A stretch of 64,000 nt of DNA from Chryseobacterium gilvum. Lineage in GTDB: Bacteria > Bacteroidota > Bacteroidia > Flavobacteriales > Weeksellaceae. A program made the position numbers and the translations under genes. Location of the stretch: contig NZ_JAOTEN010000001.1 of assembly GCF_025628965.1 (NCBI RefSeq), positions 372,001 through 436,000 on the forward strand, written 5' to 3'. The notes beneath the pieces were generated by a model. That model had not been told where the DNA came from. It saw only the letters and a program-made list of their open reading frames with translations, and searched no databases. Positions 1 to 9,105 of this stretch are shown piece after piece; the first letter of the stretch is position 1; every line of letters starts with the position of its first letter.

Positions 1-577
1 AGATTTTGCGGATAGAATCTGTCCACCCTTTTTTTTCCAGCTCCATATATGCTTTTCTTACTTCTGTTCTGAATAATGCGTCATCAACCCATTTTTCAGG
101 TTTATAAACATCCAATTCTGTAGGGATTATATTAAAATCACCAATGAGAATTGCGGGTAATTCCATTTTGATTAATTGATTGGTTCTTCTTTTAAAACGT
201 TTGATCCAGGCGAGCTTATAGTCAAATTTTGGCCCCGGATACGGATTTCCGTTGGGAAGATACAGGCAACAGATCACTTTTTGGTCAATAATCGCTTCAA
301 TATATCTGCTTTGAACATCTTCTTCATCGCCGGGAAGCGTATTCTGCACCTGTTGTATTTCGTAATTTTTTGCAAGGATAGCGACACCGTTCCAGCTTTT
401 TTGTCCTTTCCATATGGCATTATAACCGGCTGCATTGATCTCTTTTACAGGAAATTTTTCCTGAGGGCATTTTAATTCCTGCAGGCAGACAACATCGGGT
501 TGTGATTCTTTCAGCCACCGCAGCAGTACCGGCAATCTGCCATTCACTCCGTTGACATTGTAGGTTGCGATTTTCAT
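1..577 (-). CDS. xth: exodeoxyribonuclease III, 3' part cut by window edge
   Basis: This is an AP endonuclease / 3'-5' exonuclease of the exonuclease III (EEP) family, used in base-excision repair in the cytoplasm. The reverse strand reads MKIATYNVNGVNGRLP at the start, then a CLQELKC motif (catalytic Glu) and later LIGDFNI with the Asp and Asn typical of the family active site. The start is the ATG at 575-577. The C-terminal third, with the final SDHxP-type motif, lies beyond position 1, so the entry is partial at the window edge rather than truncated in the genome. It diverges from the oxidoreductase at 705. Family assignment is firm. Confidence 0.93.
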   Translation of the reverse strand, partial: MKIATYNVNGVNGRLPVLLRWLKESQPDVVCLQELKCPQEKFPVKEINAAGYNAIWKGQKSWNGVAILAKNYEIQQVQNTLPGDEEDVQSRYIEAIIDQKVICCLYLPNGNPYPGPKFDYKLAWIKRFKRRTNQLIKMELPAILIGDFNIIPTELDVYKPEKWVDDALFRTEVRKAYMELEKKGWTDSIRKI

Positions 578-704
578 TTATCTTATTATGCTAAATTATA
601 TTGTATAAGACCACAAAGATTATTCCACGATGGGAATATTGATATTTATTAAATTTTCTTCACTTTTTTAGAGATAGCGTACCTTTATGTTTTATAACAG
701 ATTC

Positions 705-1487
705 ATGAAAAACATAGGGATTATTGGTTGTGGCTGGTTGGGTTCCAGAATTGCAAAAATTCTTTCTGCAAAATATACCATTTACGCGACGACAACAAGT
801 GTAGATAAAATTCGGCTTTTAGAAAACGAAGGTATAATTCCAACGCTGATCAATTTCAGGAAAGATAAAGATTCGGAAAAGGTTATTCAATGGAAAGAAA
901 TCGATCTTCTGGATGCAGTCATTATTACCCTGCCTTTTTCTGAAAAAAGAGAAAATGCCGAACAGCTGAAAATAAAATTAAGCCGGTTGCATTCTTTTAC
1001 AGGTGATTTTCAGGGCCAGGTATTCTTTATGAGTTCTACCGGGGTTTATCCGGATATCAAAAAAGAATTTTTTGAGTTTGATCTGCCTTCGGAAGATGTT
1101 TTGGGTGAAAATATGATGAAAAGTCTTTTTCCGCAAATCAATATTTTACGGTTATCGGGATTAATGGGTGATGACAGGCTTCTGAGCAGGTATAACGTTT
1201 CTGATTTGCAATCCCCTGTGAATCATATTCATTATGCAGACATTGCAGCTGTCATTGATCAGATGATTGAAGTAAAATCTTCAGGAAAATTATATAATGT
1301 AACAGCACCGCAACATCCTACAAAAGCTGAGGTTATCAACAGGCAGAAAAATATACCGTATGAAGAAAATAACAGAGAGATTGGCCGTGTTATTTTTTCT
1401 CAAAAAATGATATCGGAATTGGATTTTGTTTTCACTTATCCGGATCCCGTATTTTTTCATATCAATGATAATTCTGGATTATCATAA
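705..1487 (+). CDS. NAD(P)-binding epimerase/oxidoreductase (YeeZ-like SDR)
   Basis: This is an extended-SDR-like protein of about 260 residues. It opens with a dinucleotide-binding loop, GIIGCGWLGSRIA, and carries FMSSTGVYP (the SSTGVYP motif of YeeZ-like epimerase homologues) near residue 110 and HIHYADIA near residue 175. The substrate is unknown. An upstream in-frame ATG at 687 would add six residues, but a -7-like box (TACCTTTA, 680-687) overlaps it, so I place the start at 705, directly before the nucleotide-binding loop. It stands alone, divergent from exonuclease III. I am confident of the fold and not of the role. Confidence 0.82.
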   Translation: MKNIGIIGCGWLGSRIAKILSAKYTIYATTTSVDKIRLLENEGIIPTLINFRKDKDSEKVIQWKEIDLLDAVIITLPFSEKRENAEQLKIKLSRLHSFTGDFQGQVFFMSSTGVYPDIKKEFFEFDLPSEDVLGENMMKSLFPQINILRLSGLMGDDRLLSRYNVSDLQSPVNHIHYADIAAVIDQMIEVKSSGKLYNVTAPQHPTKAEVINRQKNIPYEENNREIGRVIFSQKMISELDFVFTYPDPVFFHINDNSGLS

Positions 1488-1542
1488 TCGTCATAAGGTA
1501 TTTGTGGCATAAAATCTGATATAACAGAGCAAATATATCATT

Positions 1543-1959
1543 ATGGTTTCTATCAATATCAAAGTAGCGTTTTGTACATCATGTAAAGGATATTATGCAG
1601 CAACTCCTTATAAAAAAGAACATGCAGAACATCCTGAAATTGTCGATCATTTCTTTTATCATGGTGAGCCTTGGTTTACTCTTGACAACACTACTTTTGA
1701 AAAAATTACCCAAAATGAAAATACAGAAATACGGGTTTTGAAGCTATCTGAACACAGAGCTAATGATCACCAGTATTGTCACTGCTCTAAAAAGGCATTG
1801 CAGAAATCTGCTGATAAAAAATCTTATATTACAAAAAGTACAGTTCATATCGTAGATTATTATGAAGTATATGCAGATCTGTATTTTAAAGATCTCTATC
1901 ATACGTATAATAATTTTCACGGGGCAGAAACATCGGCAACCCGTTCTATATCTGCATAA
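1543..1959 (+). CDS. hypothetical protein, 138 aa, Cys/His-rich
   Basis: I do not recognise this gene. It encodes a 138-residue soluble protein without signal peptide or membrane segment. Visible features are a CTSC pair near residue 11, several His residues in the first 45 residues (including HAEHPEIVDHFFYHGE) and a YCHC group near residue 85; four Cys in two pairs could bind a metal, but this is inference. The C-terminal half is Tyr/His-rich. It starts 55 bp after the oxidoreductase, on the same strand, so co-transcription is possible. Confidence 0.6.
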   Translation: MVSINIKVAFCTSCKGYYAATPYKKEHAEHPEIVDHFFYHGEPWFTLDNTTFEKITQNENTEIRVLKLSEHRANDHQYCHCSKKALQKSADKKSYITKSTVHIVDYYEVYADLYFKDLYHTYNNFHGAETSATRSISA

Positions 1960-2286
1960 TGCTCCATAGGTTGTAAGAAATTGTCACACCGATTATAATA
2001 ATAATGGCAAATAATTTTTTTTATCCGATTATTAATCATACATTTGTGGAATAATCAGGCTACTGCCAAATAATACGCTGAGAAACTGGGTTTACCCAAT
2101 AATCAGATTTTGCTTACAGACGCTCAATTTTGTTGTCAATATTTCAGGTGTACTTTCTTAAGAATAATTCTTATCATAATCATCAGTTTTTTTTCGCAAA
2201 AGATTAATATCGTTCTGGTGGAAACATCATAACAAAAGGATCGCTTGATCCTAAAAAAAGAATATTCATAATTAATACATATTACA
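1960..2286 (+). other. gene-free stretch; probable long 5' leader of the cold-shock gene
   Basis: There is no convincing gene in these 327 bases. Two small inverted repeats are visible near the downstream gene: AAGAAT/ATTCTT at 2159-2171, and AGGATC-gctt-GATCCT at 2237-2252 followed by an A-run. A long structured leader is typical of cold-shock mRNAs, so this may act in temperature-dependent translation; that is inference. No clean TAnnTTTG box was found. Confidence 0.35.
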
Positions 2287-2478
2287 ATGCAACAAGGAAC
2301 AGTAAAATTCTTTAACGATACCAAAGGATTTGGTTTTATTACACCTACAGATGGTGGTCAGGACATTTTCGTACATACTTCAGGTTTAGTAGACAACATT
2401 CGTGAAAACGATGTCGTAACTTACGATTTAGAAAACGGTAAAAAAGGTGTGAACGCGGTAAACGTACGCGTAGCATAA
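2287..2478 (+). CDS. cold-shock protein, CspA family
   Basis: This is a single cold-shock domain of 63 residues, about the usual length for the family; it binds single-stranded RNA/DNA and acts as an RNA chaperone. It begins [18 protein letters not shown], which contains the RNP1 motif KGFGFI, and continues with the RNP2 motif DIFVHTS. The gene is followed by a strong terminator and has a long upstream leader, which suggests mRNA-level control. It is one of two CSD genes in the window (see 48347). Confidence 0.95.
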   Translation: MQQGTVKFFNDTKGFGFITPTDGGQDIFVHTSGLVDNIRENDVVTYDLENGKKGVNAVNVRVA

Positions 2479-2510
2479 TCTTAAAAGGAAGAATAATCTT
2501 TCTAATATAC

Positions 2511-2545
2511 AAGCAGATAAATTAATTTTTATCTGCTTTTTTATT
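2511..2545 (+). terminator. intrinsic terminator of the cold-shock gene
   Basis: The inverted repeat AAGCAGATAA (2511-2520) pairs with TTATCTGCTT (2529-2538) and is followed by a T-run. Confidence 0.8.
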
Positions 2546-2669
2546 TTTGTGATTGAGATTAAATGACATCTATTTATATTTCTGAATGTTTTTGATTGCG
2601 ATCACAAAAATCCTTCTTTTAGGTCTGATATTTGTATTTCAATGTTAGATTCAATGACCATTTCTATTT

Positions 2670-3686
2670 ATGAAAAACTCCTTTTTTAAAAAAACCATTC
2701 TTTATACTTTATTATTATCTCTATTTTTAGTTTCATGTAAAAAAGACAAAGAAAAAATTAGCGATCAGAGCACTTCATCATCAGGAACTTTACCCCATGA
2801 AGCGAAGTCTGATTCTGTGAAAAAGGAGGTTAAAGAATCTATTCCGCCTGCAATGCAGGAAAATGGTTTTTATAACGCTTTTATACTTCCTAAGGATAAA
2901 AAGCTGAGAGATTCATTGTATTCAGTTTTCAGTAAAAAATATAATGAGAGAGAGCGATACGCTATTTTGGCATTAAACCGGCTGGATTCCAAAAACAGAT
3001 GGAATGCAGATACATTAGTAGTACCTGCAAAAATTGATACCACACTCATGTCATATTCACCATTTCCGATGCAGCTGGATGTATTAAGTGAAGTCAAAAA
3101 ATTCGTTATTTTTTCCTATGAAATCCAGGCGTACGGAGTATATTCCAACGGAGCATTAGTAAAATGGGGACCTACAAGTATGGGCAAAAAGTCTGCTCAG
3201 ACGACAAGAGGGCTTACTTTTGCCAACTGGAAAAAGAAACTTGCCATTTCCACCGTTAAAAGCGAATGGAAACTGCCCTATAATTTTAATATTCACAATT
3301 CCGGAGGAATAGGATGGCATCAGTATGATTTGCCGGGTTATCCTGCATCCCATTCATGCTTAAGATTACTGCTGAATGACGCCAAATGGCTTTACAATTA
3401 TGCAGATACCTGGATTCTAAATCCCGGAGGTGCAACGACTAAAGCAAAAGGTACTGCCGTAATGGTTTTCGGTGATTATAAATGGGGAGGAAGAAAACCG
3501 TGGAGAAAATTACTCAGCGATCCCAATGCCAATAATATTTCTGTAGAAGAAATGAATACTCTTCTTAAGCCTAATGTGGAAAAAATGCTTTACGAACAAA
3601 CCAACAGAGAAAAAGTAGCAGATTCTATCAAGCTGGCTAAAATGGCAGAATCTCCTGTTGAAGATTCTGAAACGGCACCTAATTAA
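2670..3686 (+). CDS. L,D-transpeptidase (YkuD) lipoprotein
   Basis: This enzyme is predicted to make 3-3 peptidoglycan cross-links or attach ligands to peptidoglycan in the periplasm. The N-terminus is a lipoprotein signal with lipobox LVSC (Cys23), followed by a Lys/Ser-rich linker. The YkuD catalytic core lies at about residues 140-275: His209 in NFNIHN and the ASHSCLR motif with catalytic Cys230 and Arg232. The family is well known; the in vivo substrate is inferred. Its stop codon overlaps the stop of the convergent gene by a few bases, and no separate terminator is visible between them. Confidence 0.88.
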   Translation: MKNSFFKKTILYTLLLSLFLVSCKKDKEKISDQSTSSSGTLPHEAKSDSVKKEVKESIPPAMQENGFYNAFILPKDKKLRDSLYSVFSKKYNERERYAILALNRLDSKNRWNADTLVVPAKIDTTLMSYSPFPMQLDVLSEVKKFVIFSYEIQAYGVYSNGALVKWGPTSMGKKSAQTTRGLTFANWKKKLAISTVKSEWKLPYNFNIHNSGGIGWHQYDLPGYPASHSCLRLLLNDAKWLYNYADTWILNPGGATTKAKGTAVMVFGDYKWGGRKPWRKLLSDPNANNISVEEMNTLLKPNVEKMLYEQTNREKVADSIKLAKMAESPVEDSETAPN

Positions 3687-4207
3687 TCTTTTTTCTCGAA
3701 TTGCAGCGTAGATTCTTCAGCAAATCTCCTGAGTTTTTTCATTTCGTCTTTGGCTTTTACCTGTCCGAATCTTGCTGCCGCATAAGTTGCTGCAATACAG
3801 AAAATCATTACAAACGATGCAGGAAGCGCCCACGGATATTCATGGCTGTTGATTTGTTTTTCCACATAGTACATACTGAAAAACGTCATCCAGAGTATTG
3901 AAAACAAAAAATACAGAAACATAAAAAATGTCCACACTGCAGAGCTCGGTCCAAAAACACCTCTTATCACGGTTTGGTCATCTTCTACTTCTGTACGGAG
4001 AGATAATCTTGGTTTCCAGAAATTATCATATCCCGTTTCAACACAGATGGTGGCGATTTCTTTATTAATATTGCCGCTGAACTCATCTTTATGTGCAGCA
4101 AGATATATCTTTAAATTTTCGGCATACGATTCTTTATCCAGATGCGTAAACATTTTAAACCGGGGCCTGTTTCGTATTTTATCAATTGTTCTTTCTTCTG
4201 TTTCCAT
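3683..4207 (-). CDS. hypothetical membrane protein, 174 aa
   Basis: I do not recognise a family. The protein has a charged soluble N-terminal half (about residues 1-85) and two hydrophobic helices at roughly 90-115 and 125-145, then a charged C-terminal tail (KAKDEMKKLRRFAEES) that probably forms a short helix. It starts one base after the stop of the aspartyl protease/PDZ gene, so the two are almost certainly one transcript and may be translationally coupled. The 3' end overlaps the convergent L,D-transpeptidase stop. Confidence 0.75.
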   Translation of the reverse strand: METEERTIDKIRNRPRFKMFTHLDKESYAENLKIYLAAHKDEFSGNINKEIATICVETGYDNFWKPRLSLRTEVEDDQTVIRGVFGPSSAVWTFFMFLYFLFSILWMTFFSMYYVEKQINSHEYPWALPASFVMIFCIAATYAAARFGQVKAKDEMKKLRRFAEESTLQFEKKD

Positions 4208-4208
4208 A

Positions 4209-5534
4209 TTAGTTTTGATAAGGTATAGGGTCTTCCAGGGTAAAGCTGAGAGTAAGTTCTTTATTTTTTCTTAAAATGACCATTGTGATGGTTTTTCCTT
4301 CATCAGATTTCATCATCTCCATTATTTTTTCCAGGGTCATATCAGATGTTTTCCTTCCGTTGATGGTTATGAGTTGATCGTCCTTTTGTAACCCGGCTTT
4401 ATCAGAAGGTGAATTTTTTCGGACTCCGGCAACTGAAAATATAGGTTTTAAAACAAATTTATATTGCAGGCTGTTATTAATGACTTCTACATTGCTGGTA
4501 GATTGATTTTTAGTTTTAGATTCCAGATTGACCACGTCTTTTTCCCATTGCATCCCATCCTGTTTAAAGTCTAATCCGCTCATATTAAAGTGGAAAGGAT
4601 CATCATAATCGCCATTTTTCTTTAGATACATTTTTTGGTTTGGGTAATCAAAAGCTACAGTAAATCTCCGCATAATTTCTGCGCCTAAAGATCCTTTTCT
4701 TTCACTTACTAAATTGACATGCTGTATCGAAAATTCATCGGGCATTGCGGTAAGCGGTTTTTCAAATTTAAATTTTCCGAGGTAAAAGTTATGGATTCTG
4801 CTTCGTTTTCCATACACATCACCATTAAATCCTCTGCCGAGAAAATCATCAATATTGGGACGGTTATAAACGAAGTTTTTGATAAGGGTAGGGAAGAGCC
4901 AGATCGGATCACTGTTTCCCAAGTCAACCAATAATTTTGAACTCTTCTTCTCGTCTGTCATCTTTATATCTGCATACACATAAGGCTTATATTTTTCTAT
5001 TGTAACTGAAAATTCTTCAAATTTTTTAATTTTTTTTGTAAAAATATCTGCATCATGATATACCGTAATTTTTTTAGACGCGTAATCTATGATGATGGGA
5101 TGATCTTTAAAAAAATGATAGCCTATAATTCCGTTTACCGGAATTCCCATGTGTGTGGAAATATTAAATTCCTGATCCAGAATAATAAAAAGTGAAAAAG
5201 AATCATTGATAAAATGTTCCCCGATTTTACCGACATTATGATCAGATTTAAACCCTTCTATGCTTACATCACCTCCTAATCCTGAAAAATTCATTTTCTC
5301 CAGATTGGTTAATTTCATTTCTTTGTTTTCAAGACTGAAGAGTGTAGTTTCTGCAACACCCGTATCCAATAAAAAAGTGAGTTCTACACCATTGACAGTA
5401 ATGGGAATAAAAATGAGATTATTGATCAGTTTAAAGGGTATAACTACTTTCTTTGAATTTTTTATTTCAAAATTATTCTGAGCACTTACAGAAATGCCCA
5501 ATAAAAGAATCGAAAGACAATACACCAGTTTCAT
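4209..5534 (-). CDS. retropepsin-like aspartyl protease with C-terminal PDZ domain
   Basis: This is a secreted or periplasmic protein of about 441 residues. The signal peptide is KLVYCLSILLLGISVSAQ. The first catalytic motif of a pepsin-like half is FLLDTGVAETTLF, with a second, weaker one (LLVDLGNSDPIWLF) about 150 residues later where the usual DTG reads DLG. The last 90 residues form a PDZ domain (RKNSPSDKAGLQKDDQLITING). The combination is a common Bacteroidota family of unknown substrate. A longer ORF begins at 5567, but the ATG at 5532-5534 directly precedes the signal peptide. It is the first gene of a two-gene operon with the membrane protein at 3683. Confidence 0.83.
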   Translation of the reverse strand: MKLVYCLSILLLGISVSAQNNFEIKNSKKVVIPFKLINNLIFIPITVNGVELTFLLDTGVAETTLFSLENKEMKLTNLEKMNFSGLGGDVSIEGFKSDHNVGKIGEHFINDSFSLFIILDQEFNISTHMGIPVNGIIGYHFFKDHPIIIDYASKKITVYHDADIFTKKIKKFEEFSVTIEKYKPYVYADIKMTDEKKSSKLLVDLGNSDPIWLFPTLIKNFVYNRPNIDDFLGRGFNGDVYGKRSRIHNFYLGKFKFEKPLTAMPDEFSIQHVNLVSERKGSLGAEIMRRFTVAFDYPNQKMYLKKNGDYDDPFHFNMSGLDFKQDGMQWEKDVVNLESKTKNQSTSNVEVINNSLQYKFVLKPIFSVAGVRKNSPSDKAGLQKDDQLITINGRKTSDMTLEKIMEMMKSDEGKTITMVILRKNKELTLSFTLEDPIPYQN

Positions 5535-5650
5535 CGAATGAATGTAGTAAAATTTTTCATATATCAAACAAAAACATTCTCAAATCTGAGAATGTCTGTA
5601 GGTATTGAGAAAAATACTGATAGCTTTTCTGTTTCTTATAAATTATTATT

Positions 5651-6289
5651 TTATTTAGCAAAAAATTCCATAAGATCCATATAATTTTTCTGATTGACGC
5701 CGTGTCCGCTCATATATTCTCTGAAAGTAAAATAGCAGCTGAGATCATACAGCAGATCTGCCGCTTTTCTTCCCCATTCTAAAGGGATGATCGCGTCATC
5801 AGTTCCGTGTGAGATAAAAAATCGAAGGTTTTCGAGTTTTTTCTTGTCTTTTACAATATCGGTAAGAAGCTTTTCTTCGGGATAACAGCTCAGACATGCG
5901 ACAAGATTGAAAAGTTCGGGATATTGCAATGCCAAACTGTAACACAATATTCCACCCTGGCTAAAGCCACAGAGATGCGTTTTGCTTTCTGTAAGGCCAT
6001 AATGGTTGACCACTTTCATGATACTTTCTAAGACAGAATTCAGAGACTCTTTTGCCTGATCTGTATTTACAAACTGGTCAGGATTATTAAAATTGATATC
6101 ATACCAGGAAAATCCTTCAAATTCTGTCGTTTTCGGCGCGCGGAAACTTACAATAATCCAATCAGCCGGAAGACTTTCTCTGAAGCTGAAAAGATCCTGC
6201 TCATTGCTTCCGTATCCGTGAAGCATAAAGAGAATGGGCGTTTTTGCGGTAATGCTTTCCGGTTCTCTTACAATGTAATCTAAATTCAT
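5651..6289 (-). CDS. phospholipase/carboxylesterase-type serine esterase
   Basis: This is a cytosolic alpha/beta hydrolase of 212 residues in the PLD/carboxylesterase (PF02230-like) family. It shows the oxyanion region FMLHGYGSNEQDL near residue 22, the nucleophile elbow GFSQGG with Ser110, HGTDDAIIP with the acid Asp near 166, and SGHGVN with the His near 195. There is no signal peptide. The start codon lies only 4 nt downstream of a TAnnTTTG box, which suggests a leaderless mRNA. The substrate is unknown. Confidence 0.85.
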   Translation of the reverse strand: MNLDYIVREPESITAKTPILFMLHGYGSNEQDLFSFRESLPADWIIVSFRAPKTTEFEGFSWYDINFNNPDQFVNTDQAKESLNSVLESIMKVVNHYGLTESKTHLCGFSQGGILCYSLALQYPELFNLVACLSCYPEEKLLTDIVKDKKKLENLRFFISHGTDDAIIPLEWGRKAADLLYDLSCYFTFREYMSGHGVNQKNYMDLMEFFAK

Positions 6290-6293
6290 CCGG

Positions 6294-6301
6294 CAAAGAT
6301 A
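6294..6301 (-). promoter_or_regulatory. -7 promoter element for the esterase (TATCTTTG)
   Basis: The reverse strand reads TATCTTTG, a full match to TAnnTTTG, ending 4 nt before the ATG of the esterase. No clear -33 TTG was found at the right distance. Confidence 0.55.
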
Positions 6302-6517
6302 ATAATAAATGGAATCTGAAAAATTTTCTCATTAAAAAACGAGCAGCAATTTTCATGTATTTTAAAAAAAATTTTAATCTTAGATAAGATTTCTCTTTAG
6401 TTTAAACCCAGCAAAAAGACCGAATAACCTTTAAATAAACTTTTATTGATTTGATATTGTTTGCAAATCTTTGTTGGAAATTTTTCATAAAAGTTATTTT
6501 TATATTGATAAAAAACC

Positions 6518-6525
6518 TATATTTG
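6518..6525 (+). promoter_or_regulatory. -7 promoter element for the 148-aa lipoprotein (TATATTTG)
   Basis: TATATTTG matches the Bacteroidota -7 consensus, 25 nt before the ATG at 6551. A purine-rich ttggagaa precedes the start codon. Confidence 0.55.
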
Positions 6526-6550
6526 AAACATTAAAAATCTATTTGGAGAA

Positions 6551-6997
6551 ATGAAGCAATTTTACAAATCAAAAAGTTTACTTAGACTTTCATTTTTAGC
6601 AGTCTTACTACTTTCTGTAGTTTCTGTGTTTAATTCTTGTAAAGATGATGACGATGATGATCAGTTTACAGATCACTTGGTACAACTTGAAGCAAAAATA
6701 GTAAACGGCGGTACGGCTCCTACACCTCCGATCAGCACTTTCAAAACGGTGGTGAAGCAGGTAGGAACTCAGCAGGAAACAATCTTTAATCCGACCGGAC
6801 TTGTTTGGTCAAGCGGTGAGTTTTTTGTGAATTCAAGCCAGTCTCAGATTAACTTAGCTGCCAATGCAGAACTTTTGAATTCTGATTCTAAACTGATTGT
6901 AACCATCTGGATCGACGGCGAAATTGCGGAAACAGATACTGTCGTAGGTAGCGGAACCAAAAATGCTGCGGTATATCACAGTTTCTTAGAATTATAA
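6551..6997 (+). CDS. hypothetical lipoprotein with acidic linker, 148 aa
   Basis: The N-terminus is a clear lipoprotein signal (LLSVVSVFNSC, Cys near residue 30) followed by the acidic run KDDDDDDQFTD, typical of surface-exposed lipoprotein export signals in Bacteroidota. The remaining ~110 residues are polar and rich in beta-type segments, and I recognise no domain. It is monocistronic, with its own promoter and terminator. Outer-membrane location is inferred. Confidence 0.75.
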   Translation: MKQFYKSKSLLRLSFLAVLLLSVVSVFNSCKDDDDDDQFTDHLVQLEAKIVNGGTAPTPPISTFKTVVKQVGTQQETIFNPTGLVWSSGEFFVNSSQSQINLAANAELLNSDSKLIVTIWIDGEIAETDTVVGSGTKNAAVYHSFLEL

Positions 6998-7019
6998 TAA
7001 ATAAGTTATACAGATAAAT

Positions 7020-7050
7020 AAAAAGCCACCAGTAATTTGGTGGCTTTTTT
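7020..7050 (+). terminator. intrinsic terminator after the lipoprotein gene
   Basis: The hairpin AAAAGCCACC / GGTGGCTTTT (loop agtaattt) is followed by T residues. It lies between convergent genes and could also serve tyrS on the other strand. Confidence 0.8.
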
Positions 7051-7079
7051 ATGATATCGATTAATCAATAACCTTTATA

Positions 7080-8375
7080 TTAAACTGCTTTAACGATAAA
7101 ATAATTCTTTTTGCCTTTTTGCAGAAGTAAAAACTTACCGTCGATAAGATCATTTTCATTGGCAGTGTATACTTCATTTACCTTTTCTTTGTTTACAGAA
7201 ATAGAATTTCCTTTGATCTCTCGCTGTGCTTCACTTTTAGATTTTAAAAATCCGGATTTTTCTGAAAGCAAATCGATAATTGAGATACCTAAAACATCAG
7301 ATTTTGAAAGCTCTTTTTGAGGGACACCATCAAAAATCTCTAAGAAAACATCTTCATCAAGACTGACAAGATCTGCTGCAGTAGATTTGCCAAAAAGGAT
7401 TTCAGAGGCTTTTACTGCCTTTTCAAACTCTTCTCTTCCATGTACCCAAACAGTTACTTCTTCTGCTAATCTCTTTTGAAGTTTCCGCTCATGCTCGGCA
7501 GTTTTATGTTCTTCAATTAAATTTTCAATTTCGTCTTTTGCTAAAAATGTATAAAATTTAATGAATCGTTCAGCATCCTTGTCGGTTGCATTCAGCCAAA
7601 ATTGGTAAAATTTATAAGGCGAGGTTTTCTTTTTGTCCAGCCAGTAATTTTCACCGCTTTCGGATTTCCCGAATTTTGAGCCGTCTGCTTTGGTAATTAA
7701 TGGTACTGTTAATGCAAATGCTTCGCCCTGCGCTTTTCTTCGGATCAGTTCTGTACCGGTCGTGATATTTCCCCATTGGTCAGAACCGCCCATCTGCAGT
7801 TTTACCCCATTATTTTGATATAAATGGAGAAAATCATATCCTTGGATTAACTGATAGGTAAATTCGGTAAAACTCATTCCGTCTACACCGGATTCTCCGG
7901 AAAGCCTTTTCTTTACAGAATCTTTGGCCATCATGTAATTAACGGTAATATTTTTCCCGACATTTTTAGCAAAATCAAGAAAAGAAATATTTTTCATCCA
8001 GTCATAATTGTTGACCAGTTCAGCTTTATTCGGCTCATTCCCGTCAAAATTCAAAAACCTGGAAAGCTGGCTTTTCAGGCATTCTACATAATGTAAAAGC
8101 GTTTCTTCATCTAAAAGATTTCTTTCAGAAGATTTTCCTGAAGGGTCTCCGATCATTCCTGTTGCGCCTCCTACCAAAGCAATCGGTTTGTGGCCGTGCT
8201 GCTGGAAATGTGCCAGAATTTTGATCTGAATAAGACTTCCGATATGCAAAGAATCAGCAGTGGGATCAAAACCAATATACGCTGTGGTGACCTCTTTATC
8301 CAGTTGTTGATCGGTTCCGGGCATCATATCGGCAAAAAGGCCACGCCATTTTAATTCTTCAATAAAGGAATTCAT
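7080..8375 (-). CDS. tyrS: tyrosine--tRNA ligase
   Basis: This cytoplasmic class I aminoacyl-tRNA synthetase charges tRNA-Tyr. The 431-residue length is normal for the bacterial TyrRS. The HIGH motif appears as HIGS (residues 44-47) within [12 protein letters not shown], the tyrosine-binding region includes GGSDQWGN near residue 196, and the KMSKS loop appears as KFGKS (234-238). The C-terminal ~65 residues form an S4 RNA-binding domain. A TATCTTTG promoter box lies 25 nt upstream. I see no T-box leader, as expected for Bacteroidota. Confidence 0.97.
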   Translation of the reverse strand: MNSFIEELKWRGLFADMMPGTDQQLDKEVTTAYIGFDPTADSLHIGSLIQIKILAHFQQHGHKPIALVGGATGMIGDPSGKSSERNLLDEETLLHYVECLKSQLSRFLNFDGNEPNKAELVNNYDWMKNISFLDFAKNVGKNITVNYMMAKDSVKKRLSGESGVDGMSFTEFTYQLIQGYDFLHLYQNNGVKLQMGGSDQWGNITTGTELIRRKAQGEAFALTVPLITKADGSKFGKSESGENYWLDKKKTSPYKFYQFWLNATDKDAERFIKFYTFLAKDEIENLIEEHKTAEHERKLQKRLAEEVTVWVHGREEFEKAVKASEILFGKSTAADLVSLDEDVFLEIFDGVPQKELSKSDVLGISIIDLLSEKSGFLKSKSEAQREIKGNSISVNKEKVNEVYTANENDLIDGKFLLLQKGKKNYFIVKAV

Positions 8376-8400
8376 ATGTTTTCTTTAAAATTTAATGTTG

Positions 8401-8408
8401 CAAAGATA
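8401..8408 (-). promoter_or_regulatory. -7 promoter element for tyrS (TATCTTTG)
   Basis: The reverse strand reads TATCTTTG, 25 nt before the tyrS ATG. Confidence 0.55.
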
Positions 8409-8486
8409 ATAATTATTCTTAGAGTCATATGTGAAGTATCTTGCCGATGATGTAAGCGTCATAAGAAGTGCTGTTCAGTATTAATT

Positions 8487-8516
8487 TTGAAAATTCAGCG
8501 TAATCTGTTATATTTG
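8487..8516 (+). promoter_or_regulatory. promoter of the sigma factor gene: TTG-N19-TATATTTG
   Basis: A TTG (8487-8489) sits 19 nt upstream of TATATTTG (8509-8516), a full match to the Bacteroidota vegetative promoter. The ATG starts only 4 nt after the box, so the mRNA is probably leaderless. Confidence 0.65.
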
Positions 8517-8520
8517 ATCA

Positions 8521-9081
8521 ATGAAGGACGAACAACTATTTTTACTCATTCAGAAAGCAAAAGAAAAAGACCAGAAAGCGCAGACAAAGCTCATTAATGT
8601 GTTTTGGGTAGATGTTTTTTCTTTTGTCATGAAAAAAGTACGGGACGAAAATGACGCAGACGAAATTACGGTTAATGTTTTTTCCAAAGTATTGTCGAAG
8701 CTGGATATGTACGATCCTCATTTTCAGTTTAAAACCTGGGTGTTAACAATTGCTCAAAATACCATTATCGATTTTTGGCGGAAAAAATCAAGAGAAAACC
8801 AGGATCCCACTGAAAATCTGGAAGAGGTTAAAAATCAGTATGCAAAATCCCCTGAAGAACTCATGATTTCCGCGGAAGAGCAAAAGAAAATTATAAAAAC
8901 CATAGAGTCCTTAGATTCTAATTATCAGGATATTATCAAGCTCAGGTTTTTTGACGAAAAAAGTATTAAAGAAATTGCCGAAGAATTGGGAATTTCTATT
9001 GCCAATACCAAAGTCAGGGTTATGCGTGCGAAAAAAGTTTTGGCAGAACTATTGAAAAACAATGATTTTGAAGACCAATAA
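8521..9081 (+). CDS. RNA polymerase sigma-70 family (ECF-type) factor
   Basis: This is a 186-residue ECF-like sigma factor. Region 2 spans about residues 25-95 (DADEITVNVFSKVLSKL, then FKTWVLTIAQNTIIDFWRK) and region 4 about 120-180, with the helix-turn-helix KSIKEIAEELGISIANTKVR. No anti-sigma gene lies beside it: the next gene is convergent and encodes a secreted protein. Its own promoter looks vegetative (TTG-N19-TATATTTG). Its regulon cannot be told from this window. Confidence 0.88.
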   Translation: MKDEQLFLLIQKAKEKDQKAQTKLINVFWVDVFSFVMKKVRDENDADEITVNVFSKVLSKLDMYDPHFQFKTWVLTIAQNTIIDFWRKKSRENQDPTENLEEVKNQYAKSPEELMISAEEQKKIIKTIESLDSNYQDIIKLRFFDEKSIKEIAEELGISIANTKVRVMRAKKVLAELLKNNDFEDQ

Positions 9082-9105
9082 TCTGCCTGAAATATATGGT
9101 AATCT

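Noticed and set aside
2136..2324. 62-codon minus-strand ORF over the cold-shock leader
   Set aside because: It overlaps the start of the cold-shock gene and has no independent support.
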